Origin: RGIG9379 sp031553005
Lineage (GTDB): Bacteria > Bacteroidota > Bacteroidia > Bacteroidales > Paludibacteraceae
NCBI GenBank assembly: GCA_031553005.1
Contig: JAVBMA010000036.1
Coordinates: 1 to 14,811 of the forward strand
Reading direction: 5' to 3'
Length of the DNA: 14,811 bases
The stretch's first letter is position 1. The number at the start of each line of letters is the position of its first letter. The position numbers were made by a program, and so were the translations under genes. Below the pieces are notes generated by a model. That model was given only the letters and a program-made list of their open reading frames with translations. It was not told the origin of the DNA and made no database searches. Below are positions 14,649 to 14,811 of this stretch, piece by piece.

Positions 14649-14811
14649 CATCCGCTTTGAGAGAGAAGCTGGGCAGTAATGCTGAGAGGTCTTACCCCTG
14701 AAGAGGGGCTTAGATAACAAAACAAGAGCGATCTTTGAGGAAATTATAATAGAAGCAAGAAAAAAGAATAGTTTGGGTAAAACTATTAAAAACCGTTCAA
14801 TTCTTTGAAAA
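14649..14811 (+). promoter_or_regulatory. Probable rrn leader (5' external spacer before 16S rRNA), cut by window edge
   Basis: No coding frame is present, but the RNA is structured. GCA-GTAA-TGC (14673-14682) has a GNRA-type loop; CCCCT-GAAG-AGGGG (14695-14708) is a 5-bp stem; AATAGTTT-GGGTA-AAACTATT (14767-14787) is a perfect 8-bp stem. The motif TCTTTGA occurs twice (14732-14738 and 14802-14808) and resembles the boxA antitermination element (E. coli TGCTCTTTAACA). The second copy at the very end matches the CTTTGA-containing sequence I recall just before 16S genes in Bacteroidales. The 16S itself is not in the window, so this rests on promoter strength and motifs. Another stable RNA remains possible. 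Confidence 0.65.

Noticed and set aside
14667..14713. TPP riboswitch
   Set aside because: Only the CTGAGA and ACCC words match. The conserved AACCTGATC and GCGTAGGGA parts and the P4/P5 arm are missing, and the sequence leads into a probable rRNA gene.

Overview
The window looks like chromosomal core DNA from a low-GC member of the Bacteroidetes, most likely the order Bacteroidales. Three things point there. The proteins resemble Bacteroidales versions, notably an 889-residue MalQ with two N-terminal starch-binding modules, a Bacteroides-like PNPase and a short SpeA-type decarboxylase. The promoters fit the Bacteroidetes consensus TTTG-N19-21-TAnnTTTG, and genes start with A-rich leaders without clear Shine-Dalgarno sites. 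Genus cannot be fixed from sequence alone; a Dysgonomonas-like organism is only a guess.

Left half (minus strand). A tight cluster reads surE -> small three-helix membrane protein -> lpxB, with lpxB running off the left edge. Upstream of it lies a single tRNA-Asp(GTC) gene with encoded CCA, its own promoter and a strong terminator. Then come malQ (GH77 4-alpha-glucanotransferase), pnp (polynucleotide phosphorylase, with a strong terminator) and a metal-dependent M24 aminopeptidase. Each of these last three appears to have its own promoter.

Right half (plus strand). Beyond a divergent intergenic region come a biosynthetic arginine decarboxylase homologue (speA-like) with a terminator, purB (adenylosuccinate lyase) and an MsbA-type ABC exporter. 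The window ends in what looks like the promoter and leader of an rRNA operon; the 16S gene would begin just past the right edge.

Functions are housekeeping: outer-membrane lipid A synthesis and possibly its export (LpxB and the MsbA-like protein), nucleotide metabolism (SurE, PurB), RNA decay (PNPase), alpha-glucan use (MalQ), polyamine precursor synthesis (SpeA-like), peptide turnover and translation (tRNA, rrn). I see no phage, transposase, CRISPR, toxin-antitoxin or defence genes, and no convincing undescribed multi-gene system. The points worth a second look are non-coding: two long inverted repeats that resemble dispersed repeats, a structured region in front of the decarboxylase gene, a palindrome over the purB promoter, clustered short repeats upstream of malQ, and phased A-tracts upstream of the rrn promoter.
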